Positions 1 to 10,961 of a stretch of DNA of 64,000 bases are shown here, piece by piece. This stretch comes from Acheta domesticus (lineage: Eukaryota; Arthropoda; Insecta; Orthoptera; Gryllidae): positions 68,876,172 to 68,940,171 of the forward strand of contig JAHLJT010008756.1 of assembly GCA_031308135.1 (NCBI GenBank), written 5' to 3'. Under the pieces are notes generated by a model, which was not told the DNA's origin, did not search any database, and saw nothing but the letters and a program-made list of their open reading frames with translations. Every line of letters begins with the position of its first letter. Position 1 is the first letter of the stretch. A program made the translations under genes and the position numbers.

Positions 1-240
1 AGGGTGCGCAGGGACGTGGGAACCGGCGGGCGGGCGGGCGGCCGCGCGCCGGGCCCCGAAGGCCGGCTAATTACCCGGGGCTGTCCTTCGGCGCGCGCGG
101 ACTGTTCGCCTCAGCGTCCGAGATTCGCCCGCGCGCCGCCCGCACCGCACCGCACCGCTCCGTTTGTTTACGAAACGTTCGCCCAGCAGAGCGCTCCTTT
201 CTCAAAGCGCGCCGCCCGCTCGCCCGCTCGCCCGCCCGCG
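1..240. promoter_or_regulatory. CpG-rich island
   Basis: This is a GC- and CpG-dense stretch at the window edge, in clear contrast to the AT-rich DNA after 330. It holds a homeodomain-type core (ctaattacc, near 67) inside GC-rich sequence and runs of cccgctcg. No open frame looks like a protein. A promoter or enhancer island is an inference from composition only, and the island may continue to the left of the window. Confidence 0.35.
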
Positions 241-1265
241 GTCTGGTTCACGGCGCCCGCCCGACTCACGGTCGCGTTGAGCACAGTACTCAGAAGGCTC
301 TTCTCGCTTCGGTTTCCAGGTCTGGGGAATATTTGAGCTTTTAAACCGGTGAACGGTATTTTGTTGTCCTTTCCGATTGTATACATTATGTCACTCTTGA
401 TTTCTATTGAACAATTCCAATGTATTTGTTACTCACGAGATCAAATTGTTCTCGTTATTTTCATTAAGGAGGCAAATGCCGATACTACTTCAAATTCTAT
501 AAGATTTCTTCTATTTCAGTCACCTGTCTCTGTGCCAGCTAGCTTCTTTATAGTAAAGTTTCACGTTATTTTCAACTTCAATGAACACCTCTTCCCCGCT
601 GGCCTTCCCATCCGCGTTCTGGTTCACGTCGGCGCCTACCCTACTCACAGTTGTACCCGACCATTGTAATGTCCATACTCATACCCTAGTTACACAATAG
701 GCAGTGCAATGCGTAGGAGACTGTAACTGCTTATACTTTCAGAAGTGAGTGTTATTTTAGCTTTCAAACCAGTAAGCGAAATTTCGTGGTTGTTTTTTGT
801 CCTTTGCTTTGTTTCACTTTTGATTTTAATTTAAGAGTTGAATTGTAATTGATACACTGCCCATCGATTTGTTTTCATTATTTTCTTAAGGGATCATTCT
901 CGTATCTCCAGTTCTGTATGATTTTCCACATTTTAGAGAACTGCCTAATTGCCTCTCCTTTTACAGCAACGATCCACGTGATATTTAGAGACTTTTTTGA
1001 GGACTGTGCTCCCCAGACTTGTAATACGCCCGCGATCTGCTTCACAGCGGCATCTTTTGGTCCCATTTAGTGCAGTACTCAGTATTTAGACGGCATTTCT
1101 TGCATTGACTTCCAGACCTAATTGGTATTTGCCTACAGAGCTGTCTTTCCTATCCCTTTCCTATCCTCTTACTTCATCTCACTTTTGATATTTTTAGTCC
1201 TAATCATCATCAATGCTGTCCGAATGATCAGGCATTTATTTCATCTAAAAAGGGATCAAAAACGG
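241..1265. repeat. Tandem array, about 400-bp unit, about 2.6 copies
   Basis: Three diverged direct copies begin at about 241, 617 and 1036 (spacings of about 376 and 419). Each starts with a variant of ctggttcac. Each then carries a tttcacttttgat-like block and a tttcatta..aagggatca-like block; the clearest matches are 820-900 against 1170-1260. The first copy begins in the CpG island and the third ends at the ATT microsatellite. Divergence is high, so the array is old. No coding potential is seen. Confidence 0.55.
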
Positions 1266-1276
1266 CATACATATTA

Positions 1277-1336
<60 letters not shown>
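1277..1336. repeat. (ATT)n microsatellite
   Basis: About 20 almost perfect tandem ATT triplets directly follow the third unit of the tandem array. The open frame across it is low-complexity translation, not a gene. Confidence 0.95.
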
Positions 1337-1339
<3 letters not shown>

Positions 1340-2285
1340 CGATGATGGAGTATTTAGCTTAATGTCGTATATCAAATGATAAATAAACATTAAGAGAAAC
1401 ATACAGATTCAAAATAAATGTGAATGATGTATTCAAATAAATGGGTTAAAGAATATACTCAAGCATGAAATGGGATTCCTCGAGGTCGAAAAAAGCCTAC
1501 CGATATCAATGAAATCTAAAAAGATTTGCTGATATCCTCTTGGTTTTTGTCATCCGTTCACAACATTTCATGAGTCTACAGTCTGAGTTCAACACTTCCT
1601 GTGAAGTACGAAAAATAACAAGAAAGGAATGAAAAGTCTTTTAAAGGAGATAGCAGCAATTCTTCTCTATTTCCCTTTCTTACTGTTTGACATTTGATTT
1701 AATGAAATTGTATTTGCTGTACATAATCAGTTTTCTCTGCTTATATTATGTATACCGTGATTTGATTGTCAGGTGTAATAATACTACAATTGTAATTTTT
1801 TATCATGGAAACATTTATGTGCGAAACTACATTTTTCTTTCTCTTATTGGATATATTTTTAATCAGCCAAAAAATTTATATAGTATTTATGGACAAATGA
1901 TGAATTATGGCTCCTGTTAATTCACACAATGTCCTCGCGTTTCTAGGAAAATTGTCTCTCTCAATTTCATTCAAATGCCCATTGCTTATCATTTGGGATA
2001 TCATGCGTTTGCAAAAGTATTGTAATATTTTAAACTGTAACGCATTCTTTCATTCAAAAATTCAGGAGGAAAGAATCCTCTCTAGAGATTCGCGCTTGTT
2101 ACTTGACACAGTTTCAAGCAGCGTCTGAGATTCGACGAATTTATGGGTCCGAATGAGGTACATTTTCCTCGCAAGATGGAATAGGAAAAATAACACAAAA
2201 GAAGAAATAAGGTGGTTAGCGCCCCTTCGCCAGCAATAAGGCGTCGATTATCCCTTAGCAGCTTTCTCTCCCGAGTGCCCGCACA
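1337..2285. other. AT-rich, no feature recognised
   Basis: This is AT-rich non-repetitive DNA. No splice-framed open reading frame, RNA gene or transposon end was recognised. Confidence 0.5.
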
Positions 2286-2289
2286 ACGT

Positions 2290-3500
2290 GTCTGCGACGC
2301 AGCCACTTTGCTCTCCCGTTAGCGCCTGGGACGAGGCGTGTATCTCCAGAAAACGCGAGGGCGCCCCATGTTATCACCTCCTCATGCCCCGTACCTCGTC
2401 CCACCACGCCCCTCCATGCTTCTTCCTTCGCCGCATTTGGCATCGACCCTCCCGCTCCGCCCCGCGCCCCCCTCCATCCCACCCAGCCCCTCCCCCGTTC
2501 ACCACACAACTTCGCCCCACCCTTCCCTGTCCTAGCCCGCTCCGCCTCACCTCAACCCACCCCGCCACGCCACGCCCCACCTTGCCCCACCGTACCAGCC
2601 CGCCCCATCCACCTGAGGCACTCCCCGCACCACCCATTCCCGCCCCGCCCTTCCCAGATCTACTTCGTCTCCCCCGCCCCATCTCGCCCCACTCTCACCT
2701 CCACTTCCACCTCACCTCGTTCCACCTCGTCCCACCCCATCCCACCTCGCCCTAACTCATTTCATTCGTCCCATCCTCGCTTACCTAATCGCTCCGTAGG
2801 GCCCACCCCGTGACACCCAGCTCCACCTTGTCACACTCAAACTCGCCCCTTCTCACCAATTTCCACCCATCAAACTCCACCCCGTCGTAACTCACACCAT
2901 CTAACTTCGCGCCTCCCCTCCTCGCGCTAGCCTACCCAACTCGTCGTCGCTTCGCCATCCCATCCCACACCCTCCAACGTGTCCCGCACCGCTCCACTTC
3001 GCCCTACCCGCCCGCCCATCCCCGCCACGCCAATCTCAGCTCCACCCCACCCCACCCGGCTTCACCTTGCTCACCGTTCTATCTCGCCATACCTTGCCCC
3101 ACCCTCACATCCACCTCACCTCATCCCAATTCACACCGATCTGGTTGGCAACTCCCCGCCTCGCGCTAGCCCTCCCGAGTCCCCGTCGTCTCCGTGTCCC
3201 ATCCCACTCCCTCCATCCTGTCCCGCCCCACCCCACCCCACCCCACGTCGACCTGCCTCGTGCCACCCCACACCGCCTCTCAGGTCTCGCGCGGCGCGTC
3301 CGTAACAAAGCGCCAATTCCTTGCGGTTACCCGCCGCGCTCCGCCTCGTTCCGTGAACCGCTTCTAATTCCCCGCGATCGGCGGGTAAGCACCGAGATGC
3401 CCGTGACCGACTCGCCCCGCATCCGAGCGCCGCACGTCCTCCGCGCCCAGCCCCGCCCCCCTCCGCCCCACCCCGCCCGGGATCATTACCGCCCACGCGA
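2290..3500. repeat. 1.2-kb C-rich imperfect minisatellite
   Basis: The plus strand is dominated by variants of cccacc, ccccatcc and cctcgccc over about 1.2 kb, with long stretches almost free of G. All frames are partly open because of composition, and the proline-rich translations are artefacts. The minus strand is rich in GGG tracts and could form G-quadruplexes; the plus strand could form i-motifs. The 3' part (3290-3500) becomes CpG-rich. Confidence 0.75.
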
Positions 3501-3814
3501 TCGTCCGCTCGCTAGACGTATTACCCTCTCCTGAACAGCCATCCCCTGGCCCATCGACTTCCAATCCTTAAAGTTCTTCAGCTGTTTCTAGTGCAAAATT
3601 CTTTCCAAACACACGACGAGCATTTTCTCTTATACTTTGCCCCTGACAGTCGTGTGTCAACATTCCGAACCTCTGTCCTTCGGCATCCTTCCCTACCGTC
3701 GTTTTGCTATCGTTTTCCTCTGCCATGTCGGATCGATTCGTTGTCATTATATCAAAAAGAATTATTCTTCATACACCTGTGGTGTCACATTATTTTGATC
3801 CCGTAATCAATATT

Positions 3815-4081
3815 TCACCGAACTGAATGGCCGAGGTAGCTAAGAGCAGGTACCGACTCAGCGCTTCGGTCCGAAAGGTCGCAGGTTCGATTCCTGCCTT
3901 GGGCATGGTTGTTTGTCACTGATCTCTAATGTATGTGTTGTTGCGGAACGCCTCGCGTTTTTCTGACCCCAGATCTGAGGAGCCCGCAAGTCTGTTGGTG
4001 TCTAGTGTATGGTTGAATATGTGTTCCCATCGGGACGTAAAGGGTAACCAGCTGTCAGCTAGATATGAGACCTACAAAAAA
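3815..4081 (+). mobile_element. tRNA-derived SINE with A-tail and target duplication
   Basis: The head from about 3826 is tRNA-like. It has an A-box-like tagctaagagcagg near 3837 and a B box ggttcgattcc near 3883, the internal promoter of RNA polymerase III. An unrelated body follows and ends in a short A run (4075-4083). A 10-bp direct repeat, aatcaatatt, flanks it at 3805-3814 and 4082-4091, which is the mark of target-primed insertion. Its length of about 267 bp is typical of SINEs. The matching duplication suggests a fairly young copy. It differs in body and tail from the other SINEs in this window. Confidence 0.75.
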
Positions 4082-4091
4082 AATCAATATT

Positions 4092-4432
4092 CATCTTGTC
4101 TCGTTACTTCGTCTTATGTTAATTTCCAATTCGCGAAAACAATATAAAAACACCGCAATCAGTTGCGCATTTGAGCCAATATTCCAACTGCAGAAATGAA
4201 TAACATACTAACTTGAAATGCGACATGGTAGCTCAATTGGCCTTCATCTCAGTTCATTTCAATTCTCTCCTTCGCAAAACAACTACTAATAAACACACGA
4301 GTTCATCGTCACGCAAGTTTTAAGCGAAAGGTTTAGGTTCGGACTCAAGTAAATGTAGCGATTTTTCCAAGCTATTTTGAAACTTTCAATGATCTCACCG
4401 GGTCACTTACATCACACGCTAAATAAGAAAGT
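4092..4432. other. AT-rich, no feature recognised
   Basis: This is AT-rich DNA between the SINE and the next repeat. No gene or repeat structure was recognised. Confidence 0.5.
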
Positions 4433-4757
4433 GTTAATACTATTTTTAGACAGCCGCTGGTAAAAGGGAAAAATTTCAATTTTTAGCACTAGTGTTGAAA
4501 GCGAGACGATGGTCACGTGTTCAAATAAATCTGTGAATGCAACCAAGCAAAATAATTTCGTCTGACGTCATCAGCTACTACTGATCGTAGTACTCGTACA
4601 TTAGTAAGTGATTTGTATTCTTGAATAGATATAAAATGAATGTTAGTAAAGTATAGTGTACAACACAGGCTGTAAAACTGATTTTATTTTGCTCGACGAA
4701 TTGCACCTCGCCCTACCGGCTTCGCGCCTCTCGGCCCATCGGCAAAATAAAATGTCA
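4433..4757 (+). repeat. Dispersed repeat family A, copy 1
   Basis: This aligns in the same orientation with about 11818-12165. Shared blocks include atttttagacagcc / atttagacagcc, then agcactagt, then aaataaatctgtgaatgcaac / attaaatctgtgaatgcaac, then ttttattttg.tcg followed by ttgcac. The 3' end is CpG-rich (4695-4745). There is no terminal inverted repeat or tRNA head, so it may be a solo LTR or the 3' end of a retroelement. The family was not identified. Confidence 0.5.
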
Positions 4758-4926
4758 TTTTTACCATTCGTATCATAAATAACTATTGTATGACATTATA
4801 ACTGAGCAATATAACGATTACTTTATTTGATAACAATTTAAAATTATTATAGTTTGTTAACATTCAAAAATTATATTTTGATGTAAAGTGTTCTATATAT
4901 TTTATCAGAACTCCATTAGTTTATGA

Positions 4927-5363
4927 CAGGGGTGATCAACTTGCAAGACCTCGACGGCTACAACTAACACCATTAATGTAGTCGCGTGTCATATTTTCAT
5001 TACTCATGCGATCCACACCTGACTTTCCCAAACTCGGCAGTTTGCTCGGCTGCTCTGAAACGGGAAGGGGGCGGGAGGCGGAACAGTGCTTGGCGTATCA
5101 GGTCGTATCATGCATAACGCAGCGAAACACGTTGGGATAATTTTGAATTTCTGAATTAACTAGAAAAAAATCTATAAATCTATACAATCTAATATTTTTA
5201 CATAAAGGGGATGTTGATCCCAGCAGAGCGCGTGCGCTGCACAAAGTTCTCGTCCGATGTGGATGTAAGGGACTTTCACTTTTGACTAATAACCTTTCGA
5301 GAGCCACAATAATTGGCATAGCGGGCCGCATGCGACCCGCGGGCCGACAGTTGGACAACCCTA
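4927..5363. mobile_element. Non-autonomous hAT element (MITE) with 8-bp target duplication
   Basis: The left end reads caggggtgatcaactt and the right end, on the minus strand, reads tagggttgtccaactg, so the ends are imperfect terminal inverted repeats. The subterminal palindrome gggccgcatgcgacccgcgg (5324-5343) is typical of animal hAT MITEs. The flanks are gtttatga (4919-4926) and gttcatga (5364-5371), an 8-bp duplication with one change, as expected for hAT. There is no transposase frame in 437 bp, so the element depended on an autonomous relative. Confidence 0.85.
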
Positions 5364-5590
5364 GTTCATGACATTAGTTCTGTATTGGAACTGGACTCTG
5401 TTTAAACTTGTGTTATATAATGTTCTACGGTTCGGTCATGAACTTAATTGGAGATACATTTACAATCATTAAGTTTTTTTTAATTTAATCGGAATATACT
5501 ATTCTACTATTAGTTTTTTTTCTACAACGATTTCTCTGCCAGAACTCTATAGTATATTTCTAGTATTACGAATCTTACGTTTTCTCATCA
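5364..5590. other. AT-rich, no feature recognised
   Basis: This is short T-rich DNA between the hAT element and a CpG island. Nothing was recognised. Confidence 0.5.
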
Positions 5591-6030
5591 ATCCGATTTT
5601 CCTTTCGCACCACCCTTCGTCCTTCCGATCCCGCTGCGACTGACCCCCGGCGGCACGTCCATCACTCCGCACTCCCCGAGACTTCTCAGCTCGGCCCCTC
5701 CGTGCTCACTTTCCACAACCCGCCCCTCCCCGCCCTCCCCCGCCCGCCCCCGCCCTCCCGGGAGGATCACAGCTCGCGCGCGAGGCCCACGCTCGGGCCA
5801 AATTACAGCCCGCCGAGGTGCGGACGGCGATTGGGGCCTGATGACACGGCGGGCGCCGTAACCGGCAGATAAACCGGAGCGGCAACGGCGGCGGCGGCGG
5901 CGGGCGGCCGCATTCCGTGCAACGGCACGTACGCGACCGCCGCGCCGCTCCGCGCGAGTTATGACCCCAAGGCGACGACGCCGAGTGATCCGGATGCCAG
6001 ACCTCGCCACCCCGCCGCCGCCACCGCCGG
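5590..6030. promoter_or_regulatory. CpG-rich island
   Basis: This is a dense CpG block with a short (CGG)n run (5888-5902) and AT-rich core motifs inside GC sequence, such as caaattacagcc near 5800 and gataaa near 5870. No credible exon was found. A regulatory role is inferred from composition and motif style only. Confidence 0.35.
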
Positions 6031-6049
6031 CGCCTCCGTCACCTCTGCG

Positions 6050-6330
6050 GGCACCTCTTCAACCTCTGCAGCCAGCTCCATCATCGCCGAACTCCGCGCT
6101 GCTCTCCAGTCCCTAAAGCCAACTCCGCTCTACTCTCCACACTCTGCAGCCAACACCGCTCTACCTTCTAATCACTACAGCTAATTCTGCTCGGCTCTCC
6201 AATCTCTGCAGCCAAGTGCGCACTGTTCTCCATCCTCTTCAGCCAACTCCACTGCCGCCGCCCAACTCCGCTCTGCTCTCCCACGTCTGGAGCCAACTCC
6301 GCCGCCAACGCCTCTACAGCCACTTTTCTA
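6050..6330 (+). repeat. About 31-bp imperfect minisatellite
   Basis: A unit resembling ctgcagccaactccgctc followed by tgctctccaatct recurs with landmark cagcc positions near 6070, 6146, 6177, 6209, 6240 and 6290. The usual spacing is about 31 bp. It directly follows the CpG island. The proline/leucine-rich frame across it is a by-product. Confidence 0.6.
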
Positions 6331-6334
6331 ATCT

Positions 6335-7211
6335 TTTGAGAAACTCTGTGACAAAGGGACTGCCCGCAGTTTCCCTCCGGGCACTCCCTTTTCTTCTATT
6401 ATTATTTCATCTTCATTCACGTGATCATCGCTCTCATTTACTTATTCGAGCAACACTCACGGCTCTGAATGACCTCGAGCTAAAGGGACTGTAAATAAAT
6501 AATACATGCGTAACTAATCGCCATGTGATCACCTCATTGCCTTCATTCATCTCCTTCGCTTCGTCTTCTGTCAAATTAACCCCCCCTTTCGCCAATGACA
6601 TTGGATCCGATTATATAGCACAGCTTCCCTGTTTTATCCTCGGCGGTCAGCTGTTCTCTTTTTTCCTGGGCATGTTCCTTTTTGGACCCGTTTTATTTGT
6701 CTGGGTTCTTTTTGGACCAAGTTTTCTGTTATTCTCTTTTTTTAATTGAAGCATAACATTTTTTTTTCATTTTACACAGGTCTCCCAAAATATTCGCATT
6801 GGAATAATGTGGGAAAATTACGTAATGAGGAAAAAGTGTGCGTCTTTGTGAGAGTAATGAATTGATGAATTTTAAAAATTGAAATAATTTGTTAGTATTA
6901 AAAGTAATTGTGAGATTACAGAAAATTACCGCATAACTTAAATTGACAGAATATTTTAGGTTACTACGTATGTGAAAATAAGGAATTCATATTACATTTT
7001 ATTGCCTATTGCACCCTTTCAGCAATGACTGCTTGTAGGCGTGCGCAGCCTATATAGAAAACAGACGGGGCCAACTAAATTGTCAGTTCCCTTTTCTACA
7101 GAACTGCTTTGTTTACAGATGATATATTTCACTTGTAAATGAATAAACCATATTATATTGAGAAATATATTATAACTTCATTGATGCAATAAAAGTGTAG
7201 AATTGATTCTA
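6335..7211. other. AT-rich, no feature recognised
   Basis: This is AT-rich sequence with a T8 run near 6760. No gene or transposon end was recognised. Confidence 0.5.
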
Positions 7212-7443
7212 CAGTGCGATTTTTGTAACTTTGCCCTTGAAGGCCCGTCTTCACGATGGAATACGTCAAGGTATTTCGCGTCTTTCTCAGTCGTGCCGCT
7301 AGATATCCCATGATCGCGACTGTATCAAGCAGTGCTTACGATCATGCGACTTCTAGCAGCACGAACGAGAAAGACGCGAAATGCCATGTGATATTCCATC
7401 CTGGACACAGGGGCTTGAGGGGCAAAGTAATAAAAATCGCACT
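7212..7443. mobile_element. Palindromic MITE, about 115-bp arms
   Basis: The whole element is an inverted repeat centred near 7328. The left end reads cagtgcgatttttgtaactt and the right end, on the minus strand, reads agtgcgatttttattacttt. Inner arms share tttcgcgtctttctc and ggaata. The terminal sequence matches that of the 15265-15437 element (actgcgatttt.gtaactt), so both may have been moved by one transposase. The left flank is TA (7210-7211); the right flank has mutated. The element is non-coding. Confidence 0.75.
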
Positions 7444-7559
7444 ATTAGTTAAAATATTTACACTGTTACCAGATGCTTTGGAGAGCCCAATGCCATATAA
7501 TAGTTCCCCAAATTGTCAGGTTAAAAAAGAAAAATTAGGGATGAAGCATGATTAAAGCA
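7444..7559. other. Unassigned spacer
   Basis: This is a short AT-rich spacer between a MITE and a SINE, with nothing recognised. Confidence 0.5.
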
Positions 7560-8125
7560 ATTTATTGATTGATTGTTTACTTCGGGAACGTCAGCTGATT
7601 AGGTTATTAGTCCCTTACGTGTAGTTCATGCTGTTTCCTCAGGAGGTGGCGGTAATCTTCCTCCGTTGGAAGGTGAGATCCGGTGTCAACCCACCCGACG
7701 ACTAGCGGGATTTTCCTCAACCAGGTATCTCCCACCAGCAGGGCACCGCCCCAGCCGGGACAAGCTCTACAAGTTTCCGACTTGTGTGGTAGTGTAGTGC
7801 GTGTAAGTGTGTGTATATGTAAGGGGGTCAGGGTAGGCCAAGGAAGAGGAAGGAAAGATCGCGCGCTGTCTGGTCCATTTGTGAGGGTATTGCTCCTGCA
7901 TTTGCCTGTTGTTGATCGGACAAACCATGGAAAACTACCATTCACAGCAGCCAGCCACTAGAGTTCTCCTCTCCTGAATGTGTGTGGCTGAATTGTGGCT
8001 GAATTCGACCTAGTTATGTAGCTAGTGTCGAAATATCCTGCAATCGTTGGGAATCGAACCTAGGACCTCTCGGTCAGAGGCACTGCAGTGACATCAGCTG
8101 ATGCTCTGTGCCACCTCTCCCAGGA
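7560..8125 (-). mobile_element. SINE family 1, full length
   Basis: Read on the minus strand, it begins near 8125 with a tRNA-like head. The A-box-like tggcacagagc is near 8105 and the B box ggttcgattcc near 8056. A conserved body follows, with tagttttccatggtttgtcc, then ctcacaaatggacc, then gcgcgcgatctttcc. It ends in a caatcaatcaat tail near 7565-7580. Its length of about 565 bp is long for a SINE. At least eight more full or partial copies lie in this window (12737, 24560, 25118, 47049-47690, 50062, 51222, 57180, 60800). Frames inside it are not genes. Confidence 0.8.
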
Positions 8126-8189
8126 TGATTAGGAAAATAAAATGGTTTATTACGTGAGACTACATTTTTCAGGGGAGAGTATGCCGCCG

Positions 8190-8495
8190 GCCCTCCCTGA
8201 GCTGGTGTCTGGCAGCGCTGCTGCCTCCGTGTCCACCGCCGCCACCTCCCCCTCCTCCTCCGCCGCCGCCACCGTCTTCACAGCCTCCTCCTCCTCCTCC
8301 TCCTCAACCGCCTCTGCCGCCGTCACCGCCGCCGTCACCGCCGCCGTCACCGCCGCCGTCACCGCCGCCTCCGCCGTCTCCACCGCCTCCGCCGCCTCCA
8401 CCGCCCTCGCCGCCTCCGCCGCCTCCGTCACCGCCGCCTCTCCGCCTCTGCCTCCGCCGCCGTCTCCACCTCCTCCTCCGCCGCCGCCGCGCGCC
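8190..8495. repeat. CCG / CCGTCA-type compound microsatellite
   Basis: Repeated ccgccgtcac, ccgcctccg and ctcctcctc units fill about 300 bp with a strong C bias on the plus strand. Alanine/serine-rich frames on this strand and alanine/glutamate-rich frames on the other are repeat translations. It sits at the start of a GC island that ends near 8560. Confidence 0.85.
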
Positions 8496-8580
8496 CCGTG
8501 CCGCGATTTATGGGGTGACGCGGGCGGGCGCGCTTTGGGCTGTGACGTGACGCCGCGCATCTGCTTAATGGGTGGGAAAA
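8496..8580. promoter_or_regulatory. GC island with homeobox-type cores
   Basis: A short CpG-rich stretch carries gatttatggggtg and gcttaatgggtggg, which are Hox-type core motifs in GC-rich DNA. Function is inferred only. Confidence 0.25.
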
Positions 8581-9925
8581 TGGATGAGAAATGGCGTGCC
8601 GTGTGATTATGGGTTGTTAATTTACACGTGTAGGGGAGTCGGGTGAGGTGTGAGGTGTTTAACCCGAGACGTGTGGTAGATGAGCTTGTCATATTACGGA
8701 TATTCAAGGAATTGGAACGATGCGTGAAAGGTAGATATATTCGTGTATGTTTCAGGATTGACAGGATTTGGAAAGGTAGCGATTTTGTAGGTATATTCGT
8801 TTATTTTCACCGTAATATTTTTATTGCTCGATGTCACGAGAAAACCTACTTGTACACATCAGAAACATTTTTATCTGTGCTTACTCTTGATTGTGTGTGA
8901 CATCACACACACGAACTGTCTGTGACACGGTGACATAAAAAAGCGAAACATTCTTATGTATCACTTGTTGGTTCCTCATGGAATAAGATCTCTTGCTATA
9001 AGTATATATTTTCTTCGAAATAATTCATCGTAAAACTTTTATTATACCAAAAATTTACAATATGTAAAATTACAACTTGTAATATTGAAATTATGCAAAA
9101 TTTACAAAATAGTTCTCTTAAGTATGAGTGAACAATTCCTATAAATTGTTTTATAGAGAAGTGCTGTCCTTGAGTTAAAGGGAACTTCTTCCACATGTGC
9201 TTGAATGATTTTGCTACAACATGCAGCGACATTTGTAAACGCATGCCATTGAAGAAATAAATATTAAAAAGTATCGATATTATATTAATATTTATTAAAT
9301 GTTATGATACATCCTTTTGCACTAAATACAGTGCGCATTTGTAGGATATGAACTATTATTTTCCTCTCACAAACAACACAGATGATAATTTCATCGATAT
9401 GGGAATATATTTTAAAGTAATACTGCTTTTTATATGAAAACTCCTCGATGAAACAGAAAATAATCCACTTAATTTTTATTTGATATTAACCCGCGACCAC
9501 GGAACCTGTATTACTAATGTTCTCTTTTAGAGGTACGAGAAACAAATCGTTTTAAATGTCTTTAGAATAAAACGAAAGATTTCGATATAAAATAATACAT
9601 TATCGTCAAAATTTGAAATATAATTACCATCAACACAACTCATTTGTGATGATTCATTGGAACGGAAGAGGGAGTTGAAACAGGGATATTAAAAAGGGAA
9701 AGAGTGTACTATACGATTTGATAACTGATATTACTTTATAAAAATATTTATAGGTGTACTCTGCGACTGATGAATTTGTCGCTGATATCCAAAGCTTTAG
9801 CAGTGCATATTTGACAAACCAATCGTAATTTCTACATACTTTATTCGGAATGCCAATGTCCTGCGACCTCGGCCTTACATTACAGCAACCCGGCCACACC
9901 GAGCTCCTCTTATGGGTACAAAACT
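8581..9925. other. AT-rich, no feature recognised
   Basis: This is 1.3 kb of AT-rich DNA with only short chance frames. No repeat structure was recognised. Confidence 0.5.
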
Positions 9926-9929
9926 GCCC

Positions 9930-10260
9930 TTAATTCCCGTCACCGCCGCTTCCGAGGATGCCGTCACGACGCGCCGCGCCCTCAACGCGCGCTGCCCACA
10001 TTTATGGCTGCCGTCTCGCGGAAATTCGCATTGTACGTCAGGGGCAGAACGTGCGCTCGGCCGACGGGCGCCCTCAAACGTCGCCTCGTAGCTCGCCCGC
10101 GCGTCCGATTTAATTACGAAAGCGTCCGCGCTGACGGACGGCGCACGCGCGCACGAGGGGACACCCGCCCCCGCCCCCGTCCCCGACGGATGGACGGAAC
10201 CGACCGGGCGGCGGATCGACGGGCGCACGGGAGAGCACGCGCGTTGCGGCGGCGGATGCC
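9930..10260. promoter_or_regulatory. CpG-rich island with homeodomain-type motifs
   Basis: The block is dense in CpG and contains acatttatggctgcc (about 9999) and gatttaattacgaaag (about 10107) embedded in GC-rich DNA. No splice-framed exon was found. This pattern resembles insect developmental enhancers, which is inference. Confidence 0.35.
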
Positions 10261-10411
10261 GTTGACGAGTGAGGTGATCACAGAACGCAGTGGGTGGAAG
10301 CGGTCCCGATACTGGGCAGAGAGTATGTGTTGATTTTCTAGTATCATTTCACCTATTAAAAGTAAATGAAAATACGAATATTATTTCATATGTGTGTGAT
10401 CAATGTGCAAT

Positions 10412-10444
10412 TTATATATATATATATATATGTATATATATGTA

Positions 10445-10494
<50 letters not shown>
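10412..10494. repeat. (TA)n microsatellite with TG interruptions
   Basis: This is about 80 bp of alternating TA with three tatg interruptions near 10430-10450. Confidence 0.95.
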
Positions 10495-10498
<4 letters not shown>

Positions 10499-10499
10499 T

Positions 10500-10960
10500 A
10501 GTATAAATTAGGCTTGTTAAGAAAAAGAACACAGTCGATCATGGTAAGAACATTAGTCATTTATATTAACATATTACTAAGTAACAATACATATTATCAC
10601 TGCATTTGTCATAAACGCGGTGGCCACTTTGGGCCACTTTGGGAAGATTTTAGAATAACTTATTTTTCACGAAATTATCAAAGTTAGAGCAGAAAACGAA
10701 ATTTAAAAATATGCTTTGTCTATGTTATGTAGTCATCATTATTGAAATAAATGCTTTTAAAAAAATGTTACTTAAACACGACATAAAGTGACCTCAGAGA
10801 ATGGGGTGACTGTACGCCACTACATTTATTGCACGTTATTCAATTCTGCACGATGCCTGACACTGTTTCCCCTCTTCATGATTACTTAGTCGGAAGAAAG
10901 GAATCAAACAGTATCACAAATTTTAAAAGTTTCTTTTATGAATATATTTTAGTTTATTAA
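10500..10960. other. AT-rich, no gene recognised
   Basis: This is AT-rich DNA. The only local structure is a short duplication, ccactttggg, repeated at about 10624 and 10635. Confidence 0.5.
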
Positions 10961-10961
10961 G

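Noticed and set aside
3826..3898. Functional tRNA gene
   Set aside because: Pol III boxes are present but the acceptor and anticodon stems do not pair properly, and the sequence continues into a SINE body with a target duplication.
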